Assembly: GCF_948472415.1 (NCBI RefSeq)
Contig: NZ_OX419519.1
Location: 3,224,001 to 3,288,000, forward strand
Direction: 5' to 3'
Length of the DNA: 64,000 nucleotides
Origin: Kitasatospora fiedleri
GTDB lineage: Bacteria; Actinomycetota; Actinomycetes; Streptomycetales; Streptomycetaceae
The notes below the pieces were generated by a model. That model was not told where the DNA came from, did not search any database, and was given only the letters and a program-made list of their open reading frames with translations. A program made the position numbers and the translations under genes. This document shows, piece by piece, positions 32,628 through 39,803 of the stretch. Within the stretch, counting starts at the first letter, position 1. Each line of letters opens with the position of its first letter.

Positions 32628-32823
32628 CGCCTAGAGCATCGGCGAGTTCATCGCCGAGTCAGCGGCCCGCTCAATACGCGGGTCAGGCTGTGGCCCTGGC
32701 CGCAGCTGTGATCAAGCTGTCGATCGCCTGGAACTTGGAACGCGGCGTGCCCTACGTGGGACTGGCGCCGCGTCCCAAGGCCCTCGCGGGATACACCGAA
32801 GGTAGGCCGTCATCGACTCCCCC
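32614..32823 (+). ncRNA. Candidate retron msr-msd noncoding RNA
   Basis: A perfect 10-bp inverted repeat, GGGGGAGTCG (32614-32623) and CGACTCCCCC (32814-32823), extendable to 12 pairs with one G-U, encloses 190 nt. Inside are three successive small hairpins: CGGCGA/TCGCCG 32640-32656, GGCCCGC/GCGGGTC 32664-32684 and GCTGTGGCC/GGCCGCAGC 32687-32706. A longer stem follows at 32734-32779 (CTTGG-A-ACGCGGCG with CGCCGCGT-C-CCAAG). This is the a1-msr-msd-a2 layout of retrons. It ends 21 bases before the RT start, and a1 overlaps the last codons of the effector gene. AGC at 32635-32637 could supply the branching G. Structure was judged by eye; no folding was run. Confidence 0.65.
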
Positions 32824-32844
32824 GCCACCTATCGAAGGCAGGGC

Positions 32845-33945
32845 TTGGCCGCCGGCATCGAGCCGGCGGTGCTGGATGAAGCACTGCGGCAGATCAAACG
32901 AGCCGAAAGCTACTCGGTCACGCCCGTCCTGACCTTGCGTCACCTCGCACACCTGACGGGCACGGAGTTCCCTTATCTGCGCGGGATCATTCAGCGGCAG
33001 TTAGACCCTTATTCCGAGTTCTCGCGACCCAAGCGGGAGCCTGGCAGGGTCCGAATCATCGCCTCACCGAACCCAGTCCTGATGGACATCCAGCGATGGC
33101 TCCTCGCTCACATCTTCGAGAACATCCACCCCCACCGGGCCAGCTTCGCCTACCAGCGAGGTCGATCCGCTGTGCAGTGCGCCGAAGCGCACCTCGGTGC
33201 CACCTGGCTGTTGAAGTTCGACCTGCACGATTTCTTCCATTCCATCAGCGAGCGGGAGGTATACGGAGTCCTGCGGGCGGTCGGCTACAACAGGCTCGTC
33301 GCCTTCGAAATCTCGCGCATCTGTACCCGGCTCCCGCAGCAGTGGGCCCGCGACGCCTGGTGGCGGTACCCGACTATTCGCTCCTACAACGGGAACCGTC
33401 CCGGGTTCCTTCCCCAGGGCGCACCGACCAGCGGAGCGGTGGCAAACCTCGTAGCCCGGCCCCTAGATGACCGGCTGTGGGAGGTCGCCGAAAACCACGG
33501 CCTGACCTATACCCGATACGCCGACGACCTGACCTTCTCGGCGCTTCACAGCCTCGACCGCACCACGGTGACCCGCTGCGTATCGGACATCACCCAAGCG
33601 GTCTACCAGTCTCATTTCCAGGTGCACCGTAAGAAGACCCGCATCGTGCCGCCCGGCCAGCGAAAGCTTGTCTTGGGCCTGCTCGTGGACGGCGACCGGC
33701 TGCGGATCCCGATTCCGACCCGGAAGCGAATTGAGGGCCACATCCGCGGTGTCGCCACCTTCGGTCTCGTCGCTCACGTCGAACACGCAGCCTTCAGCTC
33801 GCTCGGGGGCTTCGTCAGACACGTCGACGGTCTGCTCCGCTATGCGCGGGGCGTCGACCGAGATTGGTCGGAACCACTGGCCAGGCGCTGGGAGGAGATC
33901 CTGTCGGCGGAGGGCATCACCGCTCTCGACCGGCAGCAGTGGTAG
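32845..33945 (+). CDS. Retron-type reverse transcriptase
   Basis: The 366-residue stand-alone RT has no maturase or integrase domain. Visible blocks: RVRIIASPNPVLMDIQRWLL (RT1), a retron X-like block CAEAH (112-116; the usual NAxxH with N replaced by C), and KFDLHDFFHSI (first catalytic Asp126). LPQGAPTSGAVANLV follows (189-203), then YTRYADDLTFS (Asp227/Asp228). RKLVLGLLVDGDRLRIP is at the position of the retron Y motif (VTG here VLG). The start is TTG at 32845 with GAAGGCAGGG upstream; an in-frame stop at 32803-32805 limits extension. It should reverse transcribe the adjacent RNA into msDNA. Confidence 0.88.
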   Translation: MAAGIEPAVLDEALRQIKRAESYSVTPVLTLRHLAHLTGTEFPYLRGIIQRQLDPYSEFSRPKREPGRVRIIASPNPVLMDIQRWLLAHIFENIHPHRASFAYQRGRSAVQCAEAHLGATWLLKFDLHDFFHSISEREVYGVLRAVGYNRLVAFEISRICTRLPQQWARDAWWRYPTIRSYNGNRPGFLPQGAPTSGAVANLVARPLDDRLWEVAENHGLTYTRYADDLTFSALHSLDRTTVTRCVSDITQAVYQSHFQVHRKKTRIVPPGQRKLVLGLLVDGDRLRIPIPTRKRIEGHIRGVATFGLVAHVEHAAFSSLGGFVRHVDGLLRYARGVDRDWSEPLARRWEEILSAEGITALDRQQW

Positions 33946-33962
33946 TCCCCCACACCCCATCC

Positions 33963-35060
33963 GGCTAGGGCGCATATTCTGTTGTGATCATTCTGGAAAT
34001 TTACCCTCTCGGCGCGGCCTGATCCGGTGGACCGTGTTCCGTGACGCGAGTGGAACTTTCCGATGCAGAGCGGGAGTTCATCGAGCCGTACCTGCCGATC
34101 GGTGAGTACGGCCCATATCCCGAGCGACTGCGCCGGCAGTTCGAGGGCGTGATCTGGCACTTCAAGACCGGTAGCCAGTGGCGTGAGATGCCCAGGGAGT
34201 TCGGTGCCTGGTCGACCGTCCACAACCGGTTCCGGCAGTGGAGGGACGCCGGCGTCTTCGAGTCTCTGCTGGAGGGCGCGATCGCGGAAGCCGCCGAGCG
34301 CGGCGAGGTGGACTTGTCCCTGGTCAGTGTGGACTCCACCACCGTCCGGGCCCATCACGACGCTGCCGGGATGCACCTGGAGCCTGACGCCCTGGCCGCC
34401 TTGGAGAAAGCCGCCGAGGAGGCGGACAAGGCCCGGCAAAAGGGGGCGGCCTGCAGAAACAGGACGGGCACGACGACCCGGAACGGGAAGAGCGGCGGCG
34501 CGTCCGACGCCGGCGCAGGCTCCGCTTGAAGGCAGCCCTACTCGGACGTTCCAGGGGCGGGCAGAGCAGCAAGGTCCACATCGCCGGGGAGCGAAAGTGC
34601 CGCCCGCCGGCCTTCGTCCTGACCGGGGGCCAGGCCGCCGACAGCCCGCAGTTCATCACCATGCTGAAGAGGATTCGTGTCCGCTGGCCCGTCGGCCGTC
34701 CCCGCACCCGGCCCGAAGCGGTCGCCGGGGACAAGGCCTACTCGTCCCGCGGCAACTGCTCTCACCTGCGTAAACGCCATATCAAGGCCGTCATCCCGGA
34801 GAAGGTCGACCAAGCCGCCAACCACAAGAAGAAGGGCCGCAAGGGCGGTCGGCCCGTCAGCCACGACGCCGAGCTCTACAAGGACCGGAACACCGTCGAG
34901 CGCCTGATCAACAAGATGAAGGCCTGGCGAGGCATAGCTACGCGCTACGACAAGACCCCGACGAGCTATCTCGCCGGCCTCCACCTTCGAGGCGTGATGA
35001 TCTGGATCAAGGACCTCACCAGAACCACCACTTGATCACGACCAAATACGCGCCCTAGCC
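33963..35060 (+). mobile_element. IS5-family insertion sequence (IS427-like group)
   Basis: A 1.1-kb element with 28-bp imperfect terminal repeats: GGCTAGGGCGCATATTCTG... at the left and its near-complement at 35033-35060. The ends contain CTAG, consistent with the TA/CTAG target preference of the IS427 group. It inserted 18 bp past the RT stop and did not damage the retron genes. Its right end is the insertion site of the IS4-family element. Confidence 0.85.
34041..35035 (+). CDS. IS5-family transposase, made by programmed -1 frameshift
   Basis: Two overlapping frames. The first (34041-34529) encodes the N-terminal part: FIEPYLPIGEYGPYPERLRR, WREMPREFGAWSTVHNRFRQW and the first catalytic Asp in LVSVDSTTVRAHHDAAG. 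The -1 frame (continuing to 35035) encodes GRSRGGQSSKVHIAGERKCR, the second Asp in VAGDKAYSSR and the catalytic Glu in RNTVERLINKMKAWRGIATR. The slippery heptamer A-AAG-GGG at 34439-34445 joins them in phase (KGGGLQKQDGHDD), giving a ~331-residue DDE transposase. IS5 members of this type are known to use -1 frameshifting. Confidence 0.85.
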
Positions 35061-35061
35061 A

Positions 35062-36530
35062 CAATACCGGTGATTTAGGTTGTTTTCCGGCTGGTTGAGG
35101 TCGCTCGGGTCGGCCCGACCAGCCGGACCATCGGGATGTCGGGTCGCGGTGAGCTGCGGTGCTCGGTGCGTTTGAGTGCCCAGTTGGACATCTTGCGTTT
35201 GATCACGCGGGGGTTGGAGCGCAACCGCCGTGCGGGCAGCAGTCGTTCGGCGATCTCACTCAGGCTCTGGGCGATGGCCCGGGCGAGTCGGGAGGGGGGA
35301 AAGCGCCGCCTGCCCGGTGACGTGGCGGCGGACGATGCGAAGGGTACGGGTGAACGAGATCCGGTCCGGGTCGTGTCCGCCCTTGAGGGCGGCCTGGTGC
35401 ATCAGGTCCCGCAACGCATGGTGGACCAGCAGGAACGCGAAGATCTCCTGCTCGATGCCGGACGGGTGCTGTGAACGGAGCACGAGGCGTGGCCCACCCT
35501 GGTGGTTCTTGATCTCGTCCAGGACGTTCTCGATCTCCCATCGCTGGGCATACAGGGCGGCGAGCTCGTCGGCCGGTGCCTGAACAGGGTCGAGGACGGT
35601 GGTGATCAGCCGGTAGACGGTGCCGTTGCGGCCGAGACCGTACTCGATCACACGGACCCGTTCGGGGTCCGTGCGGCGGTAGTTGTCCCGTGCGGCGACG
35701 ATCTCCGACAGGTAGGAACCGTCCGCGAGAGTCTCGATCACGGGCAGCACGACGAAGCTGCGGACCCGCCACAACAGGTCGGCACCGGTCGCCTTCGCGG
35801 TCCGCCACAGGTCGAAGCCGCAAAATCCCCGGTCCGCCAGGACGAGCATGCCCTCGGTCAGGGCGGGGAACAGCCGCGTGGCCAAAGCGGTCTCGTGAAG
35901 CGCCAGAGGGCCGACCTCGGCCGCGAACACGGCGTGGGTGCCGCACTCGGCCAGGGCCGCCACCCTCACCTGCGGATACGCACTGCGGCCCTGCCCGCGG
36001 CTGGTTCCCGGACGCCCGAAGAACTCCGCATTCGCCACCGTGTCCGGCACATCGAAGACGGTGCCGTCCACCGCGATCAGCCGCCAGCGCCGATACCAGG
36101 CGCCCTGCGTCCCGGCGACCGCGACCGGCCGGCAGACCCGCCCGAACAGGACCCGCAACGGCTCAGGGCCCAACCGCAGCCGGGCCCGGCCGATCGCCGC
36201 CGTCGTCGGTACCCGCCAAGCGGTCGCCCATCGGCCCTCCCGCTCGAGGCCCTGAACGAGGAGCCGGGCCACCTCCTCATAGCCCTGACCGAAGAACAGG
36301 CACATCGCCAGGACGAAATAGACCACAACCCGCGCGGGAAGCAGCCGCGTACGCTGCTCGACCCGACCGCACTCGGCGACGACCTCATCGACCAACTCGG
36401 GCGGGAAGGCCCGCGTCAGCACCCCCAACGCGATCCGATCCGAGAGCCGGTCACTCGTCGGCGACTTCAACTGTCCAGGCCTTGGCACAACCCACTCAAC
36501 GACCGAACCACACCAAAGTCACCGGTATTG
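35062..36530 (-). mobile_element. IS4-family insertion sequence
   Basis: A 1.47-kb element with terminal repeats beginning CAATACCGGTGA at both ends (35062 and, inverted, 36530). It is flanked by a perfect 10-bp target duplication GCCCTAGCCA at 35052-35061 and 36531-36540. The duplicated sequence is the outer end of the IS5-family element, so this IS arrived second. Its single gene is frameshifted near the 3' end. Confidence 0.9.
35075..36488 (-). pseudogene. IS4-family transposase, frameshifted near the C-terminus
   Basis: From the GTG at 36488 the frame is open for 410 codons to 35256. The IS4 N-terminal domain (FPPELVDEVVAECGRVEQRTRLLPARVVVY), catalytic Asp in LIAVDGTVFDVPDT, Asp in MLVLADRGFCGFD and the YREK-like ALYAQRWEIENVLDEIKNH are intact. 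After HVTGQAA, near 35300, the frame runs out as LSPLPTRPGH. The +1 frame carries the normal continuation (SRLARAIAQSLSEIAERLL, then PRVIKRKMSNWALKRTEHR), stopping at 35075. The shift lies at a run of six G/C, so a genuine mutation or a base-call error are both possible. Confidence 0.75.
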
Positions 36531-36574
36531 GCCCTAGCCAGCATCCCTGTCGGACCAGCTTGAGGAGCGCCTCC

Positions 36575-36712
36575 ATGAACAACCGTCACCTCGCCCGTCC
36601 TGTCGTGCGCACCCTTCGGGCCATCACCCGTCCTCCGGCCACCGCCACGGTGGTGCATCTGCTATTCACCATCGCCATTCGGGTCATAACGGATGGCCTG
36701 ACGCGCCGCTGA
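36575..36712 (+). CDS. Small ORF in the island, unknown
   Basis: 45 codons: MNNRHLARPVVRTLRAITRP, then a hydrophobic stretch ATVVHLLFTIAIRVI and a basic end. A GAGGAG site lies about eight bases upstream of the ATG. It could be a small membrane peptide or a remnant of the element's original gene content. No family recognised. Confidence 0.35.
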   Translation: MNNRHLARPVVRTLRAITRPPATATVVHLLFTIAIRVITDGLTRR

Positions 36713-36833
36713 CTTCTCCCGTTCTGCTGCGGCGGGCATGAGGCCACGCGTTCATGGGTGTCATAGCTCGGTTTGTAGCCCGGCACGACAGGACCTGCTG
36801 GGGCACATCCAGGGCACATGCGGGCGGAAAACG

Positions 36834-36880
36834 GCGCTGACCAGTGAAAACTCGTGACATAAGTTTTCCCAGGTCAGCGC
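36834..36880. other. Nested palindrome at the island's right end (candidate recombination site)
   Basis: GCGCTGACC-AGT-GAAAACT-CGTGACATA-AGTTTTC-CCA-GGTCAGCGC: two perfect nested inverted repeats of 9 and 7 bp, ending 10 bases before the right attachment repeat. Preceded by GGGCACATCCAGGGCACAT, a direct repeat of the kind seen beside att sites of actinobacterial integrative elements. Probably the arm or binding site of a lost tyrosine recombinase, or a strong RNA hairpin. Confidence 0.5.
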
Positions 36881-36890
36881 GGCGCTCGTG

Positions 36891-36909
36891 CAGTTCGTCA
36901 ACTACCGCT
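36891..36909. repeat. Right attachment-site repeat (attR)
   Basis: CAGTTCGTCAACTACCGCT, followed by GA to give the TGA stop: the native last codons of yajQ, now separated from the gene by the island. Confidence 0.8.
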
Positions 36910-36936
36910 GAACCTGCCGAGCGGCGGGACGGGCCA

Positions 36937-36973
36937 CCAGGGAGGGCGTACCGGGGACGGTGCGCCCTCCTGG
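36937..36973 (+). terminator. Native yajQ terminator, displaced by the island
   Basis: CCAGGGAGGGCG pairs with CGCCCTCCTGG (one bulge). It lies 26 bases past the duplicated yajQ stop and also faces the end of the convergent gene at 37013. Confidence 0.75.
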
Positions 36974-37012
36974 CGTTCGCGGTGCGCGCAGGAGGCGTCG
37001 GGCGGGGCCGGG

Positions 37013-37450
37013 TCAGTCCTCGGCGGGGCGGCGGCGGTGGGTGTCGAGGGCCGCGGTGATCGCCGGGGCGGTGGTGTCGGTGGCGCCGAGGGCGCGCAGG
37101 ACGCGGTCGAGCGGGGCGCCGTCGGCGGGGGCGAGCGGGCCGAGGGTGATCCGGCCGTCGTACCAGAGCGCGGCGCGGCGTCCGGCGGGGTGCTCCTCGT
37201 CGATCTCGGCGTAGGCGATCGGGGCGGACTTGGACCAGCCGGCGATCCGCAGGGCGAATCCGGAGGGGAACCGCTTGAAGCCGAAGTCCGGTGCGTTGGA
37301 CGGGTGTTGGAGGGCGTCGTGGAGTTCGTCGGTCATCGGCACCAGCGCGAGGCCGTGCGGCAGGGGCGCGCTGCGCGCGAGCGGGACTTCGGCCGCGACC
37401 ACCGCGATCAGTTCCGCGGTGGCGACCAACGCGTTCAGTTCGTATGACAC
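37013..37450 (-). CDS. Conserved hypothetical protein
   Basis: About 145 residues from the GTG at 37450, chosen for GGAG nine bases upstream (ATG starts at 37477 and 37512 are in frame). Motifs: ELNALVATAELIAVVAAEVP, LVPMTDELHDALQH, KRFPSGFALRIAGWSKSAPIAYAE and RRAALWYDGRITLGP. Soluble, mixed alpha/beta. No family function recognised. Divergent from mug across a 180-bp gap in which I see no other gene. Confidence 0.65.
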   Translation of the reverse strand: MSYELNALVATAELIAVVAAEVPLARSAPLPHGLALVPMTDELHDALQHPSNAPDFGFKRFPSGFALRIAGWSKSAPIAYAEIDEEHPAGRRAALWYDGRITLGPLAPADGAPLDRVLRALGATDTTAPAITAALDTHRRRPAED

Positions 37451-37630
37451 CGCCCCATTCTCCGCCAGAGAAGTCATCAGGTCAGGAAAACAATCGAACT
37501 GACTATCCATCCGATATGCCGAACCTCGGCCGCACCGGCCCCGACCTGCCGGAACGCCCGTCCCGGAGGTCGGTTCCGAAAACCGTTCGCGGGCGCTCGG
37601 CGACGTGCGCGCGCCCGTCGGTACGGCAGA

Positions 37631-38251
37631 GTGGGTGGGGTGACCCGTACTCCGCCGCAGCGCCCGGCCAACGGCGCCAAGCCCACGCCCGAACAGCTCG
37701 CCGCCGCCCAGGACACCAGCATCGAGGACGTGGCCGCGCCCGGCCTGCGGGTGCTGTTCTGCGGGATCAACCCCGGCCTGTGGTCGGGCGCCACCGGCCG
37801 GCACTTCGCCCGGCCGGGCAACCGGTTCTGGCCCGCCCTGCACCGCTCCGGCTTCACGCCCCGGCAGCTGCGGCCGGACGAGCAGCAGGAGCTGCTCGGG
37901 CTCGGGCTGGGGATCACCAACGTGGTGGCCCGGACCACCGCGAAGGCGGCCGAGCTGACCGCCGAGGAGTACCTGGCGGGCGGACGGGCGCTGGAGGCCC
38001 GGGTGCGGCGGCTGCGCCCGCGCGCGCTGGCGGTGCTCGGGATCGGGGCGTACCGGGCGGCGTTCGGCCGGCCGCGGGCGGCGGTCGGGCCGCAGCCGGA
38101 GCCGATCGGCGACACCGAGGTGTGGCTGCTGCCGAACCCGAGCGGGCTGAACGCGCACTACACGCTGGACGGGATCGCGGCCGAGTTCCGGGCCCTGCGC
38201 GAGCACCTGGAGCGGACCGACGGGCGAACGGACGGGCGAACGGGCGGGTGA
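37631..38251 (+). CDS. mug: G/U mismatch-specific uracil-DNA glycosylase
   Basis: The ~206-residue protein has the MUG family catalytic loop VLFCGINPGLWSGATGRHFA (Asn of INPG activates water) and the intercalation/wedge motif LLPNPSGLNAHY. RPGNRFWPALHRSGF and LGLGLGITNVVARTT are also typical. It removes uracil or ethenocytosine mispaired with guanine. The GTG at 37631 or 37640 could start it; neither has an ideal ribosome site. The C-terminus ends in repeat-encoded DGRTDGRTGG. Confidence 0.92.
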   Translation: MGGVTRTPPQRPANGAKPTPEQLAAAQDTSIEDVAAPGLRVLFCGINPGLWSGATGRHFARPGNRFWPALHRSGFTPRQLRPDEQQELLGLGLGITNVVARTTAKAAELTAEEYLAGGRALEARVRRLRPRALAVLGIGAYRAAFGRPRAAVGPQPEPIGDTEVWLLPNPSGLNAHYTLDGIAAEFRALREHLERTDGRTDGRTGG

Positions 38252-38282
38252 ACGGACGGGTGATCGGGCGGGTGATCGAGCG
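38217..38282. repeat. Imperfect tandem repeat at the mug 3' end
   Basis: Units of the type GACGGGCGAACG and GGCGGGTGATCG, 8-12 bp, run through the last mug codons and past the stop. Likely slippage-generated. Confidence 0.65.
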
Positions 38283-38306
38283 GGCCGGCCGCCGGGCCGG
38301 ACCCCG

Positions 38307-39092
38307 TCACTCCGCCAGGAGCAGGTCCTCGAAGCGGGCGCGCTCGCGCACCACGTACGCGGCGTCGGAGAGGTACATCAGGTGGTGCCCGTCGGCCAGG
38401 TGCGCGGCGAACGCGGCGCTCCCGGCGGCGGCTTCGGCCCGCATGTGCGCCACCAGGGCGTGCAGCCGGGCCTCGATCGCGTCCACCAGGCCCTCCCGGT
38501 CGGCCCGGCCGAGGCCGTACGCGTCGCAGAACTCCCGTACCCGGCGGGCCTGTTCGTCCGGGGTTCCGAAGCCGTCGGCGTTGCCGGGCGCGGTGGTGGG
38601 CGCCCAGCGGTAGACCGCGTGGGCGACGTCCCACAGCCGGGGGCCGGGGTGGGCGGTGTCGAAGTCGATGACGCCGACCACCCGTTCGCCGTCCAGCACG
38701 CAGTTGTGCGGGGCGTAGTCGCCGTGGCAGACCACCTCGACCGGCTCCCGGGCGGGCAGCATCCAGCCCTCGGCGCGGTAGCCCGCCGTGGCGTCGTGGT
38801 ACCGCCGCAGCAGCCGGGCGGCGTCGAGCAGCGCGGTGCGGGAGGCGGAGGCCGGGGTGGCCGGGTAGTTCGGCACCTCGCCGGGCAGGAAGTCCAGGAC
38901 CTCCCGCCCGTCCTCGGCGATCCCGTGGAACTCCGGCCCCGCCGTGAACCCGGCCGCCCGCAGGTGCGCCAGCAGCCCGTGCACGGCCGGTGACCACGGC
39001 CCGGTCGGCCGCAGCACCCGGTCGCCCCGGCGCTCGACCCGGTTGACCCCGCCCGCCATGATCTCGCCCGGCGCGTTCTCGCCGTCCGCCAC
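38307..39092 (-). CDS. Aminoglycoside phosphotransferase-family protein (APH/choline kinase fold)
   Basis: The 261-residue protein starts at the GTG with GAGGAG six bases upstream (an ATG at 39059 is the alternative). The kinase Brenner motif CHGDYAPHNCVLDG and the metal motif GVIDFDTAHPGPRLWDVAHAV are complete; RRYHDATAGYRAEGW precedes them. The family phosphorylates small molecules such as aminoglycosides, macrolides or sugars. The substrate cannot be told from sequence, and there is no resistance-gene context. Confidence 0.85.
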   Translation of the reverse strand: MADGENAPGEIMAGGVNRVERRGDRVLRPTGPWSPAVHGLLAHLRAAGFTAGPEFHGIAEDGREVLDFLPGEVPNYPATPASASRTALLDAARLLRRYHDATAGYRAEGWMLPAREPVEVVCHGDYAPHNCVLDGERVVGVIDFDTAHPGPRLWDVAHAVYRWAPTTAPGNADGFGTPDEQARRVREFCDAYGLGRADREGLVDAIEARLHALVAHMRAEAAAGSAAFAAHLADGHHLMYLSDAAYVVRERARFEDLLLAE

Positions 39093-39214
39093 GTGCCGCT
39101 CCTCGTCCGCCGCCCTGCCCCGACCGGACGGTTCTACCCCGCCGGGCGCCGGGACGCGAACCCTTTCCGACCGGCCGGGGCCGAGCCGCCGCAGCGCAGT
39201 CGGCGGAGCACCGG

Positions 39215-39616
39215 TCAGCGGGCGCCGAAGCCCTGGTCGGTGGAGACGATGTCGCGGCCGAGCGGGGTCAGCGAGACCGGGACCATCTTGAGGTTGGCCC
39301 AGCCGAACGGGATGCCGATGATCGACAGGAACAGCGGGATGCTGGTGACGATGTGCCCGAGCGCCAGCCACCAGCCCGCGAGCACCAGCCAGATCACGTT
39401 GCCCACGCAGGAGGGGGCCCCGGCGTCGGCGCGGACCACGGTGGTGCGGCCGAAGGGCCAGAGCATGAAGCCCGCGAGGCGGAAGGACGCGATGCCGAAC
39501 GGGATCGTGACGATCAGGACGAAGCAGACGATCCCGGCGACCGCGTAGCCGATCGCCATCCACAGGCCGCAGAACAACAGCCAGATCACGTTGAGCAGGA
39601 AGTTGATCAGCTTCAT
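39215..39616 (-). CDS. YccF-domain membrane protein
   Basis: The 133-residue protein has two YccF domains in tandem: NVIWLLFCGLWMAIGYAVAG with TIPFGIASFRLAGF, and NVIWLVLAGWWLALGHIVTS with GIPFGWANLKM. Each forms a pair of membrane helices; the family has no established function. The ATG at 39616 has GGAGG very close; GTG at 39634 is an alternative start. Confidence 0.88.
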   Translation of the reverse strand: MKLINFLLNVIWLLFCGLWMAIGYAVAGIVCFVLIVTIPFGIASFRLAGFMLWPFGRTTVVRADAGAPSCVGNVIWLVLAGWWLALGHIVTSIPLFLSIIGIPFGWANLKMVPVSLTPLGRDIVSTDQGFGAR

Positions 39617-39747
39617 GCCTCCAGGCTCGCACACCGGGGCCGGAAGGGGCAGGTGGCGGATCGGCCTTGTGGCAGGGGTGTGACGGACGGGGCCCGGGGC
39701 GGACCACGAGGCGGGTCGCGGGGCGGCGCGCGGAGCGGCCGGGAACG

Positions 39748-39785
39748 GCGTGCGGCCCGCCCCGGGGTCGGGACGGGCCGCACGC
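39748..39785 (-). terminator. Terminator after the SHOCT-protein gene
   Basis: GCGTGCGGCCCG and CGGGCCGCACGC form a long near-perfect stem extended by CCC/GGG, about 18 bases beyond the stop. Confidence 0.75.
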
Positions 39786-39803
39786 CGCTGCGCCGAACGG
39801 GGG

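Larger units (their letters stand above)
31022..36909. mobile_element. 5.9-kb retron-bearing genomic island at the yajQ 3' end
   Basis: The region between the two copies of the yajQ end is clearly less GC-rich than its surroundings and interrupts an otherwise streptomycete-like gene order. Contents: a PRTase-like/winged-helix gene, a structured noncoding RNA region, a retron-type reverse transcriptase, an IS5-family and a nested IS4-family element, a tiny ORF, and a palindrome-rich right end. The flanking 19-bp direct repeat restores the target gene's last codons, the hallmark of site-specific tyrosine-recombinase integration. No integrase gene remains, so the element appears immobilised or was moved in trans. 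Confidence 0.8.

Noticed and set aside
32690..32932. 80-codon frame across the retron spacer and RT start.
   Set aside because: It overlaps the candidate RNA and RT in another frame, with no ribosome site or recognisable sequence.
34183..34773. 196-codon frame inside the IS5 element.
   Set aside because: Out of phase with both transposase parts and lacking transposase motifs; the -1 heptamer explains the true product.
35502..36563. 353-codon plus-strand frame across the IS4 element.
   Set aside because: Antisense shadow of the transposase; no domain.
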